Shown here piece by piece: positions 9,388 to 18,735 of a stretch of 64,000 nt of DNA (positions within the stretch are counted from its first letter, which is position 1; each line of letters begins with the position of its first letter). A model generated the notes under the pieces. The model ran no database searches, was not told where the DNA came from, and saw only the letters and a list, made by a program, of their open reading frames with translations. The stretch spans positions 1 to 64,000 of the forward strand of contig NZ_JAGYIU010000001.1 of the NCBI RefSeq assembly GCF_018402495.1. The letters run 5' to 3'. This DNA is from Pseudoalteromonas sp. GTDB taxonomy: Bacteria > Pseudomonadota > Gammaproteobacteria > Enterobacterales > Alteromonadaceae. Made by a program: the position numbers and the translations under genes.

Positions 9388-11844
9388 ATGTTTAAGCGCA
9401 TTGGTTTAATTGTCGGCACTCTTTTACTGAGTCTATTATTACTCGGGTATGTATTTCGCTTGCCTTTATTACAATGGGCCATTGCCCCTGAGCTTAAAAA
9501 AGCAGGTGTCACATTAAGCTGCCTCGATTTTTCAATTACCTCAAAGCTAAATGTTCATGCCGACACAGTGTGTTTAAATTACCAAAACCAACAATTACAA
9601 CTCTCTGATATTACTGCAAATACAAAGCATGTCAGTGTTCAAAGTGCAATATTAACGCTCAATCCATTACCTAAAAGTGATAACGCTAATCAACCGGCTA
9701 AACAGCTTAAGATAACGCTACCTTCAAATCGCCCACTCATTAATATTAAACAGCTTGTAGTAAACAGTGAACAGCTCAATAAACCATTAAAATTTAGTGT
9801 ATTAGAACCTGTGCTAAATCAATTTAATGTAACGGGCGATATAAATGCGCGTGCTACTTTAACCTCCAATAAAATAAGTGGTCAGCTAGCAGTTGATGAC
9901 ATTCTTTTAAAACAGGTAATAAACACTAAAAACACCTTACTCGATGCTGTTAACTTTAATACTCAACAAGCGTTTAGTTTTGACGGGATTGAGCTTAAGT
10001 TGAACGGGGGGATTAGCGCTCAATTTGCTCATACGTTTGAGCAATGCCAATTTAATTTATTAACCACTGGCCAGATGGCTACTCGCTTTAATTTAAATAA
10101 CCAAGCGTTAATCCTAGATACCGGTTCACTTAATAACAAAATTAATTTAACCCCTCGCTGTACTGAGTTAATCCCACCAACTGAGTACGCAGATTTTGTA
10201 AGCAAACAAGTTCCTTTAAATTGGCAGGTTAAGCTTTCTCAAGCTCTTCGCATAGAAGAGGGGGAGCTGAGTATTCCAGTAATCAATTTGATGAGTGAAG
10301 GTAATAAACACTTTGATATTTTAATAACAGATACCGCCCTCACTATTAACGCTTTGCTTGATAATATGCAGGCAAAGGTGTCTGCTCAAATAAGCACGCC
10401 AGATATAAACAGCATTAATATAAGCGCTCAGCTAAATGGTACTAAAGTTAAAGGTGATTACAACGTTGAGCTTGAAAGGCTACCCGCATTTATCCCTGTT
10501 ACTGCTAATATGCTTAATTTCAGTGGTTACTTTGAATTAAGTGAATTTATTGACTCAAAACCCGTCGGGTACACACAGAGTAAATTTTCCGTTGCTAGCT
10601 TTGAAGCTTTTGATGTAAAAGCAGTGCATTATCAAGGTGGTTTAACCGCGAAAATGGATAAACAACTAAATGCAGAGATTACATTAACTAATCAGTTAAA
10701 AAATGCGGCATATAAAGAATTTAAACTTACCAATATAAATAATAGTCTCACGGCAAAAGCAAACCTAGGTGTAGGTGAGTTATTTGCTCATTTAACTGCG
10801 AAAACGCAAATTAAGGCTCTTAATAGCGCTGATATAAGACTGAATAATATAAAAATAGACTCGAGTGGATTACAAAGCCGTGCACTTAAAGCGTCGCACC
10901 ATGCGTTTATAGATGATATTGAGTTGGTGGTAAATCATCATATATCGTCACAGGCACATCCGTTTGAGGTGATTGTGCCAGCGCAAAGTGTGTTGCCATT
11001 AAACACCTTTATTAATCAGTTTTATCCACTTGCTAAGCTGACAAAAGGTACTTTTAACGGCAATATTAGTGGCGATGTCAATTTACAAAGGGCATCCTTT
11101 GGTATAGATATTCGCCAATTAAGTGGACTTTATAATGACTACCTTGCAAGTGATTTTAGTAGTGTATTTAGCGGGGAGTTTAATTCAGGTAGGCTTAATG
11201 TAAAACCGACTACCTTTCATTTAAATGAGTTTAGAGCGGGCGCAGTTATCAAAGGCCTTAAAGGGCAATGGCTCGTCAATAACAATAATGTGCTTGTTAG
11301 TAATGTTGAAGGTAATGTGCTTGGCGGTACATTTTTATTAGATAACTATACGCTTGGACAAGAAACCCAAGTTAGCACTTTAACGTTTAATAATATTGAT
11401 GCAAGTAAGCTGATCACCCTTGATGATAAGTCGGGTATTACTTTAACAGGGCGTTTGGCAGGTACACTGCCAGTGAGCGTTAATAAAAATGGTGTGCACA
11501 TTAGCCAAGGCAGTCTGTTTAGCCAAGGTGAGGGCAATTTAAAAATTAGCAATAATGCTGCATTTGATTCTGAGATGCAGCACCAGCAAGAGTTGCAACC
11601 TGTACTAGGGTTATTGACTGATTTAGATATTCAAAAACTCAATAGCAGCGTTGTACTTAAAAATGATGGTTGGTTAAAGCTTGGAGTTAATTTACAAGGT
11701 TATAATCAGCAAGCGCAGCAGCAAGTTAACTTTAATTACAACCATGAAGAAAACATATTTACGCTTTTACGAGCACTGCGTTTAAGTGATGAAATTACCC
11801 AAAAAGTTGAGCAACAATTTTCACAAAAAGGAAATGGGCAATGA
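9388..11844 (+). CDS. ydbH: YdbH-family AsmA-like intermembrane protein
   Basis: Inner-membrane-anchored periplasmic protein of the AsmA/TamB-like superfamily. In E. coli YdbH pairs with the lipoprotein YnbE to form an envelope-spanning bridge implicated in lipid transport to the outer membrane. The 818-aa product has one N-terminal transmembrane segment (residues about 5-27), followed by a long, low-complexity-free beta-rich region with no enzyme motif. Identification rests mainly on the diagnostic ynbE and ydbL homologues directly downstream. Its stop overlaps the ynbE start (ATGA), so the pair is translationally coupled. E. coli YdbH is slightly longer (879 aa). Confidence 0.87.
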   Translation: MFKRIGLIVGTLLLSLLLLGYVFRLPLLQWAIAPELKKAGVTLSCLDFSITSKLNVHADTVCLNYQNQQLQLSDITANTKHVSVQSAILTLNPLPKSDNANQPAKQLKITLPSNRPLINIKQLVVNSEQLNKPLKFSVLEPVLNQFNVTGDINARATLTSNKISGQLAVDDILLKQVINTKNTLLDAVNFNTQQAFSFDGIELKLNGGISAQFAHTFEQCQFNLLTTGQMATRFNLNNQALILDTGSLNNKINLTPRCTELIPPTEYADFVSKQVPLNWQVKLSQALRIEEGELSIPVINLMSEGNKHFDILITDTALTINALLDNMQAKVSAQISTPDINSINISAQLNGTKVKGDYNVELERLPAFIPVTANMLNFSGYFELSEFIDSKPVGYTQSKFSVASFEAFDVKAVHYQGGLTAKMDKQLNAEITLTNQLKNAAYKEFKLTNINNSLTAKANLGVGELFAHLTAKTQIKALNSADIRLNNIKIDSSGLQSRALKASHHAFIDDIELVVNHHISSQAHPFEVIVPAQSVLPLNTFINQFYPLAKLTKGTFNGNISGDVNLQRASFGIDIRQLSGLYNDYLASDFSSVFSGEFNSGRLNVKPTTFHLNEFRAGAVIKGLKGQWLVNNNNVLVSNVEGNVLGGTFLLDNYTLGQETQVSTLTFNNIDASKLITLDDKSGITLTGRLAGTLPVSVNKNGVHISQGSLFSQGEGNLKISNNAAFDSEMQHQQELQPVLGLLTDLDIQKLNSSVVLKNDGWLKLGVNLQGYNQQAQQQVNFNYNHEENIFTLLRALRLSDEITQKVEQQFSQKGNGQ

Positions 11845-12038
11845 GACAGTCGTTATCGATAAAAGTGCTGCTCGCGTTAGCAGCAATATCAGCGCTAAGT
11901 GCGTGCACGCATCGTGTTGAGGTGTCGGCTAAAGAGCCAATCACTATTAATTTAAATGTTAAGGTTGATCATGAAATTCGTGTCAAAGTAGATAAAGAGC
12001 TCGATAATTTATTTAGCGATGACAGTGAGTTATTTTAA
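11841..12038 (+). CDS. ynbE: YnbE-family small outer-membrane lipoprotein
   Basis: A 65-aa lipoprotein with a signal peptide and lipobox LSAC (Cys about residue 22). The mature part carries the family core EPITINLNVKVDHEIRVK, very close to E. coli YnbE. In E. coli YnbE multimerises by beta-strand stacking and completes the YdbH bridge at the outer membrane. It overlaps ydbH by 4 bp and lies 11 bp before ydbL. It ends in the acidic SDDSELF tail typical of the family. Confidence 0.9.
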   Translation: MRQSLSIKVLLALAAISALSACTHRVEVSAKEPITINLNVKVDHEIRVKVDKELDNLFSDDSELF

Positions 12039-12049
12039 GGAGCTAGAAT

Positions 12050-12379
12050 ATGAATATTAAAAATAAATTAAATATAGTAACCCTAATCAGTGCCGTTTGT
12101 ATGTCATTTTCAGTTTGGGCTATGAGTTTAGATGAAGCTAAAAGCCAAGGCTTAGTTGGTGAAAACAGCTCAGGCTACCTTGGATTAGTTGTACAAAATA
12201 CAGAAGCAAAAGCGGTTGTTGATGACGTTAACGAAAAACGTAAGGCACAGTACTTAAAATTAGCTAAAAAGAATAACTTGTCACTTGCACAAGTTGAGGC
12301 ATTGGCAGCGGCGAAAACAATCGAAAAAACGCAAAGCGGCCACTACATTGAAGTAAATGGTAGCTGGGTCAAAAAATAA
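12050..12379 (+). CDS. ydbL: YdbL-family periplasmic protein (DUF1318)
   Basis: A 109-aa protein with an N-terminal signal peptide (cleavage after about residue 24, before MSLDEAKSQG) and the DUF1318 core, including G-x-x-SGYLGLVV and a C-terminal YIEVNGSWVKK. E. coli YdbL is reported to modulate YdbH-YnbE interaction, perhaps as a chaperone. It is the third gene of the ydbH-ynbE-ydbL operon, with GGAG at 12039-12042 as ribosome binding site, and is followed by a bidirectional terminator. Confidence 0.9.
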   Translation: MNIKNKLNIVTLISAVCMSFSVWAMSLDEAKSQGLVGENSSGYLGLVVQNTEAKAVVDDVNEKRKAQYLKLAKKNNLSLAQVEALAAAKTIEKTQSGHYIEVNGSWVKK

Positions 12380-12404
12380 CCCTACGTATCATTTAAAGAA
12401 ACTA

Positions 12405-12432
12405 AAAACCGAGCTTATACGCTCGGTTTTTT
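12405..12432. terminator. Bidirectional terminator, ydbL / DUF1415 gene
   Basis: AAAACCGAGC-TTATAC-GCTCGGTTTT, a 10-bp perfect stem with A and T runs on the two sides. It serves the convergent ydbL and DUF1415 genes and overlaps the last codon of the latter. Confidence 0.9.
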
Positions 12433-12963
12433 ACAGCTCTCTAATAATTGTTGCCAAAAATCAATACCTTTTCGGCGTGCTAGGTTTATATTATGCTCAG
12501 GAATAGACTCAGGTTCGTCATAATTTTCAAGTGCTTCACTCATACTTGCTTCACGAATTAGGTGCAAGGTAGGAAACGGCGCTCTATTTGTGTAGTTGGC
12601 CGCATCGGTTTCATCGCTATCGGCAAATACATAATCAGGATGAAAATTAGCAATTTGATATTTACCTTCAAAGCCTTGTGCAACCAATAGCGCATTTGCT
12701 AAATCGACTAAATCTAAAAAGTATTCAAAGTCACTAAAACCGTTATCGAACATGATTAGCGTGGTTTCTCGTTCGCTCTCGCGGTCAAGCTCGATACATT
12801 GCTCAAGCATATCCATTACAGCATCATCGATAGTATTGGCGTTACTTACAATGTAATGAATACAGTTGTTTTCGACTTCTTTACGGGCAAACGGGCAAAA
12901 GTTATATTTTACAATAACGGACGAAACCCATTCTCGGGTTTGGCTAATAGCTATGTTAGTCAC
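12415..12963 (-). CDS. DUF1415 family protein
   Basis: The 182-aa cytoplasmic protein matches the DUF1415 family as I recall it (start ISQTREWVSSVIVKYNFCPFA, later NFHPDYVFAD and a TNRAPFPTLHLIRE block). Its function is not known. Conserved Cys, His and Asp residues in these blocks look like a possible active or metal site, which is inference. It lies downstream of waaA with a 4-bp ATGA overlap, so the two are co-transcribed, but I know of no functional link to LPS. Confidence 0.82.
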   Translation of the reverse strand: MTNIAISQTREWVSSVIVKYNFCPFARKEVENNCIHYIVSNANTIDDAVMDMLEQCIELDRESERETTLIMFDNGFSDFEYFLDLVDLANALLVAQGFEGKYQIANFHPDYVFADSDETDAANYTNRAPFPTLHLIREASMSEALENYDEPESIPEHNINLARRKGIDFWQQLLESCKKPSV

Positions 12964-14243
12964 TGTTTTGGCTCTAAGTATTGATTAATAATAGTGAGTG
13001 TTTTTTTTATGGCGCCTTGGTTTTTAGCAACACATTGCGCAGCTTTTGTGCCGAGCGTTTGGCATGCCTTTTTATTTTGGCTAAAGGTAATGAGTTGTTG
13101 TGCCAGTTCACCTGCATTTTCTACCACGCATGCCCCTTTAAGCTTTGTTAACTCAGGATAGACATGATCAAAGTTATATGTGTGAGGGCCTGTTATTACA
13201 CCGACCGAAAATGCGGCAGACTCAAGTGGGTTATGACCACCACGACGAATTAAACTACCGCCAATATAACTAACACTAGCCGCGCCGTATAAGCACTGTA
13301 ATTCACCTAGCGTATCGGCAAGTAAAACGTGTTCGCTTTGGTAATTATTTTGGCTACGACGACTAAAGCTTAAAGTACTTTGTGTGAGCAGTTCAGCTAC
13401 TTTATCAAATTGCTCTGGGTGTCGTGGGGCAATAATCAATAAAGCATCAGGCTGCTTTTTTAACAACTGCTGGTGGGCATCGAGTATTAATTCATGCTCT
13501 ATAGGATGAGTAGAGCCTGCCACCCATATAAAACGCTGCTCGCTATTATAAAGCTGTTTAAGCGCGCTTATTTTTGTTAATTGCTCTTGGTTTGGGGTTA
13601 TATCAAACTTGATTGAACCTGTTACATGGCTTTTTGAAGGCTCAAGTCCTAGTGTAATAAAACGCTCTGCATCGGTTTTGTTGTGACTGGCTAACGCAGT
13701 AATAGAGTGCATTATAGTCTGGGTTAACTGGGGCACTTTTTGATAACCCTGCTGCGACTTCTCAGAAAGCCTGGCATTAACAACCAATACGGGGATTTTT
13801 TTGTTATGCGCATTAGCCATGATATTTGGCCACAATTCAGTTTCTAAAATGCACAGTAACTTAGGTTTAAGACGTTTTAAAAATCGCGCTGTGGCAAAAG
13901 GAAAATCAATAGGTAAATAGCTGACAGCGACGGTATCTTTAAATTGTGCGGTTATTTGTGCGCGCCCTGTGGGGGTGTTGCACGTGATCAGCATATTTAG
14001 CTGCGGGTGCTCATTTTGCAATGCTTTAATTAATGGCGTTGCTGCCAATACTTCACCTACAGAGGCACAATGAATAACAACAGGTGTCGTGTCATTAGAA
14101 AATAGGCTGTGACTTACAAAACCAAAGCGTTCCTTAAAATGCGCGCGATACCCCGAATTTTTTTTACCACGTAATACATATAAATAAAATATGATCAAAG
14201 GGCTAATAATGATTAGTGCAAGTGAATAAAAAGTGCGTGCCAT
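12960..14243 (-). CDS. waaA: 3-deoxy-D-manno-octulosonic acid (Kdo) transferase
   Basis: Inner-membrane GT30 glycosyltransferase that adds Kdo from CMP-Kdo to lipid IVA, the first core step of LPS. The 427-aa product has an N-terminal membrane anchor (residues about 5-24), the acceptor-domain block HCASVGEVLAATPLI with the catalytic Glu, FPFATARFLKRLKP, ETELWPN, and a C-terminal nucleotide-binding half ending in GGSLIRRGGHNPLESAA. Length equals E. coli WaaA (425). A Kdo kinase gene (kdkA) lies 7 kb away. By analogy with Haemophilus and Vibrio this suggests a monofunctional enzyme adding a single Kdo, which is inference. Confidence 0.94.
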   Translation of the reverse strand: MARTFYSLALIIISPLIIFYLYVLRGKKNSGYRAHFKERFGFVSHSLFSNDTTPVVIHCASVGEVLAATPLIKALQNEHPQLNMLITCNTPTGRAQITAQFKDTVAVSYLPIDFPFATARFLKRLKPKLLCILETELWPNIMANAHNKKIPVLVVNARLSEKSQQGYQKVPQLTQTIMHSITALASHNKTDAERFITLGLEPSKSHVTGSIKFDITPNQEQLTKISALKQLYNSEQRFIWVAGSTHPIEHELILDAHQQLLKKQPDALLIIAPRHPEQFDKVAELLTQSTLSFSRRSQNNYQSEHVLLADTLGELQCLYGAASVSYIGGSLIRRGGHNPLESAAFSVGVITGPHTYNFDHVYPELTKLKGACVVENAGELAQQLITFSQNKKACQTLGTKAAQCVAKNQGAIKKTLTIINQYLEPKQ

Positions 14244-14349
14244 ACTGAGCTTTGTTTAAGGTGATTGTAGCTAGTTTATCGTGAAACGGCTTATTTCTAA
14301 ACATACAAAGTATAAAAGTTGGTTTGAGTTCAGTTACTAGGGTATAAAA

Positions 14350-14712
14350 TAGGGTCTGTTGACCTTTCAAGGTTGAATTTGCAGCAGTTTGTTTGGTATT
14401 TAGGCAAGGCAGAGCCTATGTGGTGTGGTTATTCCCCATAAATAGGCGATAACGCAGCATCAATGCCAAACAGGCGCTGCCCTTCGGGTTCTGCCTAGGA
14501 GCGATTTACTCTTTATTGCCACCATGGATGGTGGTAAGGGGCGTGAGCAGGACGCACAAGCTTTGCTCGGTTTTTACTTATTCTTACAGGGATGTAAGCC
14601 AGTAGAATAACGCAGGAGCAGTTATCGAGCCCACTAGGTTACAAACCTCTTGGGGCGATTAAACAGCTCCTAGTTTGAACAAATTTTAATCCGCAAAGGT
14701 CAACAGACCCTA
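14350..14712. mobile_element. MITE copy A (intact, ~360 bp)
   Basis: A non-coding element bounded by a perfect terminal inverted repeat, TAGGGTCTGTTGACCTTT at the left and its complement at the right. The outermost TA on both sides may be a TA target duplication, as for IS630/mariner-type elements. Inside are several hairpins (such as CCACCATGGATGGTGG) and no ORF. A second, interrupted copy lies at 16960-20270 and a fragment at 37411-37494. It occupies most of the 684-bp waaA-gmhA gap. The flanks (14244-14349 and 14713-14927) show only AT-rich sequence that presumably holds the divergent promoters. Confidence 0.88.
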
Positions 14713-14927
14713 AATGAATGTTATTCAAATCACGCTATTGCATCAGTTTCATGATATTAGGGAATGCTTATGGTTACATTTATAACAAAACGACTTCCAT
14801 GCAGTAAGTCCTTGATATTAGTTTCTGTAGAACATTTAATTTAATTATATTGAGGTGATTTGGGTATAAAATTATGGAATAATGAAATTAATTTTTCCTG
14901 CCATTTCGGTTCCAAGAGGAATATCTC

Positions 14928-15518
14928 ATGTCAATTATAGATTCAGTGGCAACCAGCTACCTAGAAAGTTTAAACCGTCATCAAGAGTTGTTTGAAACAA
15001 TGGAGGCGTATCATCACGAGGTAATGCAGTTGCTAGAAGCATGTCATAGTGCTTTACAAGCTGGTGGTAAGGTTGTTTGGTTTGGTAATGGCGGCAGTGC
15101 TGCCGATGCTCAGCATTTAGCTGCAGAATTTGTGGTGCGTTATAAATTAGAGCGCGGGCCGTTAGCGTCTATTGCTTTAACCACAGATACCTCTATTTTA
15201 ACCGCGCACAGTAACGACTACCATTTTGATACCGTGTTTGAACGCCAAGTGCAGGCATTGTGTAAACCTGAAGATATCGTGATTGGTTTAACAACATCAG
15301 GCACCAGCAAAAACATCAACTTAGCATTAAACGCAGCTAATAAAATAGGGGCGTTCACGGTTGCATTTACTGGACGTGACGGCGGACAAGTAAAAGATAT
15401 CGCAAAGTTACCTATTATTATTAAAAACGACGAAACCGCGCGCATTCAAGAAGCGCACATGTTTATTGGCCATTGGTTATGTGAAGCCATGGATATGGTT
15501 GTTGCGGAGCAGCAGTAA
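14928..15518 (+). CDS. gmhA: Sedoheptulose-7-phosphate isomerase
   Basis: Converts sedoheptulose 7-phosphate to D-glycero-D-manno-heptose 7-phosphate, the first step of ADP-heptose synthesis. The 196-aa SIS-domain protein has the phosphate-binding [11 protein letters not shown] loop (residues 53-63), TTSGTS (122-127), and candidate catalytic E67 and H182, equivalent to E65 and H180 of E. coli GmhA. DiaA is a related SIS protein, but direct coupling to hldE (1-base TAATG overlap) settles the assignment. AAGAGGA upstream is a good ribosome binding site. A possible promoter is TTGAGG 14850-14855 with TATGGA 14873-14878. Confidence 0.92.
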   Translation: MSIIDSVATSYLESLNRHQELFETMEAYHHEVMQLLEACHSALQAGGKVVWFGNGGSAADAQHLAAEFVVRYKLERGPLASIALTTDTSILTAHSNDYHFDTVFERQVQALCKPEDIVIGLTTSGTSKNINLALNAANKIGAFTVAFTGRDGGQVKDIAKLPIIIKNDETARIQEAHMFIGHWLCEAMDMVVAEQQ

Positions 15519-16957
15519 TGGATTTATCTTTACTAAAGAACTTATCAGCAGCACGTATTTTAGTGGTGGGCGACGTGATGCTCGATCGCTATTGGTATGG
15601 TGATTCAGGGCGTATCTCACCAGAAGCGCCAGTACCGGTTGTGAAGGTAAGTAAATTTGAAGACAAGGCCGGCGGTGCGGCTAACGTGGCTAAAAATATA
15701 GCCCGTTTAGATGGCAAAGTGGGATTGTTAGGCCTTATTGGTGAAGACGAAAGCGGACAAATTTTAGAAAACATTCTTGAAGGTGAAAAAATAAACTCAC
15801 AACTTGTCAGCGTGTGTGATTTACCAACCATCTCTAAAATGCGGGTGATCAGTCGTCATCAGCAAGTGGTACGTTTAGATTTAGAGGAAACCTTTAAGGA
15901 CTCTCATAGCCAGCTTTTATTAAATCGATTAGAGCGTGTGCTGGATGATTACGACTTTATTGTGTTTTCTGATTACAACAAAGGCTCGCTATCGCTGATC
16001 AAACAGATGATCAGTGTTGCTAAAAAAGCAGGTAAAACGGTACTTGTTGATCCTAAATCATCAGATTTACACTTATACCGAGGTGCTGATTATATAACAC
16101 CAAATTTAAATGAATTTAAATTAGCGGGCGGGCTGGTTGGCTCCGAAGAGACGCTTGCGAGCAGTGCACGAACCCTGATTAATGATGCAGGTATAAAAGC
16201 GATGTTACTTACCCGTTCAGAGCAAGGTATGTCGCTAATTAATGCCACTGAAAAACACGATTTTGCAGCTCAAGAGCTTGAAGTCAGTGACGTAACTGGC
16301 GCTGGGGATACTGTTATTGCAACCCTTGCAGTCATGTTAGGTGCTGGCATGACACCTAAAGATGCGGTAGAAATTGCTAATTTAGCAGCTGGTATTGCGG
16401 TAAGTAAATTGGGGGCGGCTACAGTTTCTCCAGAAGAGTTAAGCCGTAAACTGGGGCAATACTTACAAGCCACTGGCGAGCATTACCAAACTCCGTTTGA
16501 TGATGTACTCCAGCATATAGAATTTGCCAAGCAAAATGGTGAAACGATAGTATTTACTAATGGTTGCTTTGATATTTTGCATGCAGGGCATGTGCGCTAT
16601 TTAGCACAAGCTAAAGCCCGTGGGGACAGATTAGTCGTTGGTTTAAATAATGATGAATCTATTGCTCGTTTGAAAGGCCCAGAACGCCCAATTAACCCAT
16701 TGGATGAACGCGCCATGGTTCTCAGTGCGCTTGCCTCCGTTGATTGGGTTATCCCGTTTGGGAGTGCTGATGAAAATGACACGCCGGCAAAACTTATCGA
16801 GCAAATAAGTCCTGATATTCTCGTCAAAGGTGGCGACTATACGGTAGAACAAATAGCTGGTGCGGAGCATGTGCTGCGCCATGGTGGAAAAGTCGAAGTG
16901 CTTGAGTTTTTAGATGGCTGTTCAACATCAAAAGTGATTAGCAAAATAAAAAGCTAG
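15518..16957 (+). CDS. hldE: Bifunctional heptose-7-phosphate kinase / heptose-1-phosphate adenylyltransferase
   Basis: Carries out two steps of ADP-D-glycero-D-manno-heptose synthesis for the LPS core. Residues about 1-320 form a PfkB-type kinase ([23 protein letters not shown] near the N-terminus, VTGAGDT near residue 260). Residues about 345-479 form a cytidylyltransferase-like domain with [12 protein letters not shown] (HxGH) near residues 347-358. At 479 aa it matches E. coli HldE (477). Its start overlaps the gmhA stop by one base. A MITE copy begins 3 bp after its stop codon, so any downstream co-transcription has been broken. Confidence 0.96.
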   Translation: MDLSLLKNLSAARILVVGDVMLDRYWYGDSGRISPEAPVPVVKVSKFEDKAGGAANVAKNIARLDGKVGLLGLIGEDESGQILENILEGEKINSQLVSVCDLPTISKMRVISRHQQVVRLDLEETFKDSHSQLLLNRLERVLDDYDFIVFSDYNKGSLSLIKQMISVAKKAGKTVLVDPKSSDLHLYRGADYITPNLNEFKLAGGLVGSEETLASSARTLINDAGIKAMLLTRSEQGMSLINATEKHDFAAQELEVSDVTGAGDTVIATLAVMLGAGMTPKDAVEIANLAAGIAVSKLGAATVSPEELSRKLGQYLQATGEHYQTPFDDVLQHIEFAKQNGETIVFTNGCFDILHAGHVRYLAQAKARGDRLVVGLNNDESIARLKGPERPINPLDERAMVLSALASVDWVIPFGSADENDTPAKLIEQISPDILVKGGDYTVEQIAGAEHVLRHGGKVEVLEFLDGCSTSKVISKIKS

Positions 16958-17145
16958 TTTAGGGCCTGTTAATCTTTCAAGGTTAAATTTGCAGCAGTCT
17001 GTTTGGTATTTAGGCAAGGCAGAGCCTATGTGGTGTGGTTATTCCCCATTAATAGGCGATAACGTAGCATTTATGCCAAACTGGCGCTGCCCGAAGGGTT
17101 CTGCCTAGGGGCAATTTACTCTTTGTTGCCTACAAGGATATAGGT

Positions 17146-18649
17146 CTGTCTCTTATACACAAGTCTTTGAATATCGATAAATCTGTGATCTAATCGATCA
17201 TCATCACTCATAGATTTATCGTATGCACATAAACACTTCTGAAGAATGGGCTCAATTAATTTTTGGTAATGCTAATTTAGGAGATCCGAGACGCACCCGA
17301 CGATTAGCTCTACTAGCAAGCGATATGGCTGAGAATGCAGACAGCTCAATTGTTAAGGCTTCTGATACACCCGCAAAAATTGAAGCCGCTTATCGTTTCA
17401 TTAGAAATGAGAAAATATCCCCTCAAGCGATTGCCGATTCGGGGTTCTCACAAACGAGTGAAGCGGTAAAGCAGTTGCCTTTGGTTCTCGCTATCCAAGA
17501 TACGACAGGATTGACATTTAAACACAGTGTTTGTAAAGAATTAGGCGATGTGAACTGTGCAAATACATTAGGAAAACCATCAAAAACAAGAACGCTATAT
17601 GCGCATTCAACTTTAGCAATTGATGCAGATACGGAGCACGTTATTGGTTTACTCGACCAATACTATTGGTTTAGGAAATCAAAGGTTAAAGGGACTAAAG
17701 ATCAACAACAGCAACGCCCTTACGAAGAGAAAGAAAGCTATCGCTGGCAACAAACATTAATGGATATAAAAAAACGTACAGGTGAATTATCAAATATACT
17801 TAACATCTGCGACAGAGAGGCTGACATTTATGAGTACATGACTTACCAAAAAGATGAAGGGCATCGATTTTTAGTCAGAGCAAAAGAAAATAGAAAATTA
17901 ATAGAGCCTCAATGCAATCTCAACCAGTTAATAGAAACAGCGCAGGGTCAGTGTTGTTACACTATTAATATAGCGCAACGTGCGGGAAGAAAAGCGCGTC
18001 AGGCCCGAATTACATTGAGCTATCAACCTATAACACTAGCCAAGCCTAAGCGAGTTCAAGGGCAAGAATCACCGACATTGAGTGTTAATGTCATTGTCTG
18101 TCAGGAAAAAGAAAGCACGCAAAAAAATCCATTATGTTGGATTTTATATACGACAGAGCCCATAAACACAGCAAAAGATGCCCAGAAATTAGTAAGATAC
18201 TATGAACTTCGCTGGCGTGTAGAGGAGTTTCATAAAACATGGAAAACAGATGGAACCGAAGTAGAAGATTTACGTTTGCAGCACAGTGATAATATTTTAC
18301 GAATTGCGATCATTAAAGCGTTTATTGCTGTCAGGTTATTACAGCTGCAAAATATGGCGCAAAGGAGTGAATTAGACAAAGAAGTGAGATGTACAGCTTG
18401 TGTTAAAGAGATGACGTGGAAATTACTATGGGCAAAGGTTGAAAAGGATGTGTTGCCGGATAAAGTACCGTCTCTTCATTGGCTATACTATAGTTTAGCG
18501 AAATTGGGAGGGTGGTATGACAGTAAAAGAAATGGTCGAGTTGGCGTAAAAGCACTCTGGAAGGGGTGGTTGAAATTAGCAGAAATGGTCGAATCTGCCG
18601 AATTGTTAATATCAATTCAGCAGACAGAAAAGTTGTGATCAAGAGACAG
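17146..18649 (+). mobile_element. IS50/Tn5-like insertion sequence (IS4 family)
   Basis: The left end, CTGTCTCTTATACACAAGT, differs at one base from the IS50 outside end. The right end, read inward, CTGTCTCTTGATCACAACT, agrees at 17 of 19 positions with the IS50 inside end and contains a GATC Dam site. Two more GATC sites (in CTGTGATCTAATCGATC) precede the transposase start. Flanking 9-bp repeats GATATAGGT (17137-17145) and GATGTAGGT (18651-18659) look like a target duplication with one mismatch and one extra G. The element is 1504 bp, close to IS50. Confidence 0.88.
17223..18638 (+). CDS. IS4-family (IS50 group) transposase
   Basis: DDE transposase of 471 aa (Tn5 Tnp is 476). Catalytic residues are D93 (AIQDTT), D197 (ICDREADIYEY) and E334. 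The last lies in a complete Y-(2)-R-(3)-E-(6)-K signature, YYELRWRVEEFHKTWK. The N-terminal part (WAQLIFGNANLGDPRRTRRL) matches the end-binding domain. The reading frame is intact, so the element may still be active. GATC sites upstream suggest Dam-regulated transcription, as in IS50 (inference). Confidence 0.93.
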   Translation: MHINTSEEWAQLIFGNANLGDPRRTRRLALLASDMAENADSSIVKASDTPAKIEAAYRFIRNEKISPQAIADSGFSQTSEAVKQLPLVLAIQDTTGLTFKHSVCKELGDVNCANTLGKPSKTRTLYAHSTLAIDADTEHVIGLLDQYYWFRKSKVKGTKDQQQQRPYEEKESYRWQQTLMDIKKRTGELSNILNICDREADIYEYMTYQKDEGHRFLVRAKENRKLIEPQCNLNQLIETAQGQCCYTINIAQRAGRKARQARITLSYQPITLAKPKRVQGQESPTLSVNVIVCQEKESTQKNPLCWILYTTEPINTAKDAQKLVRYYELRWRVEEFHKTWKTDGTEVEDLRLQHSDNILRIAIIKAFIAVRLLQLQNMAQRSELDKEVRCTACVKEMTWKLLWAKVEKDVLPDKVPSLHWLYYSLAKLGGWYDSKRNGRVGVKALWKGWLKLAEMVESAELLISIQQTEKL

Positions 18650-18735
18650 GGATGTAGGTAAGGGGCGTGAGCAGGACACAGAAGCTTTGCTCGGTTTTTA
18701 CTTAGCCCACTAGTACTTCGTCACACAAATTTTGA

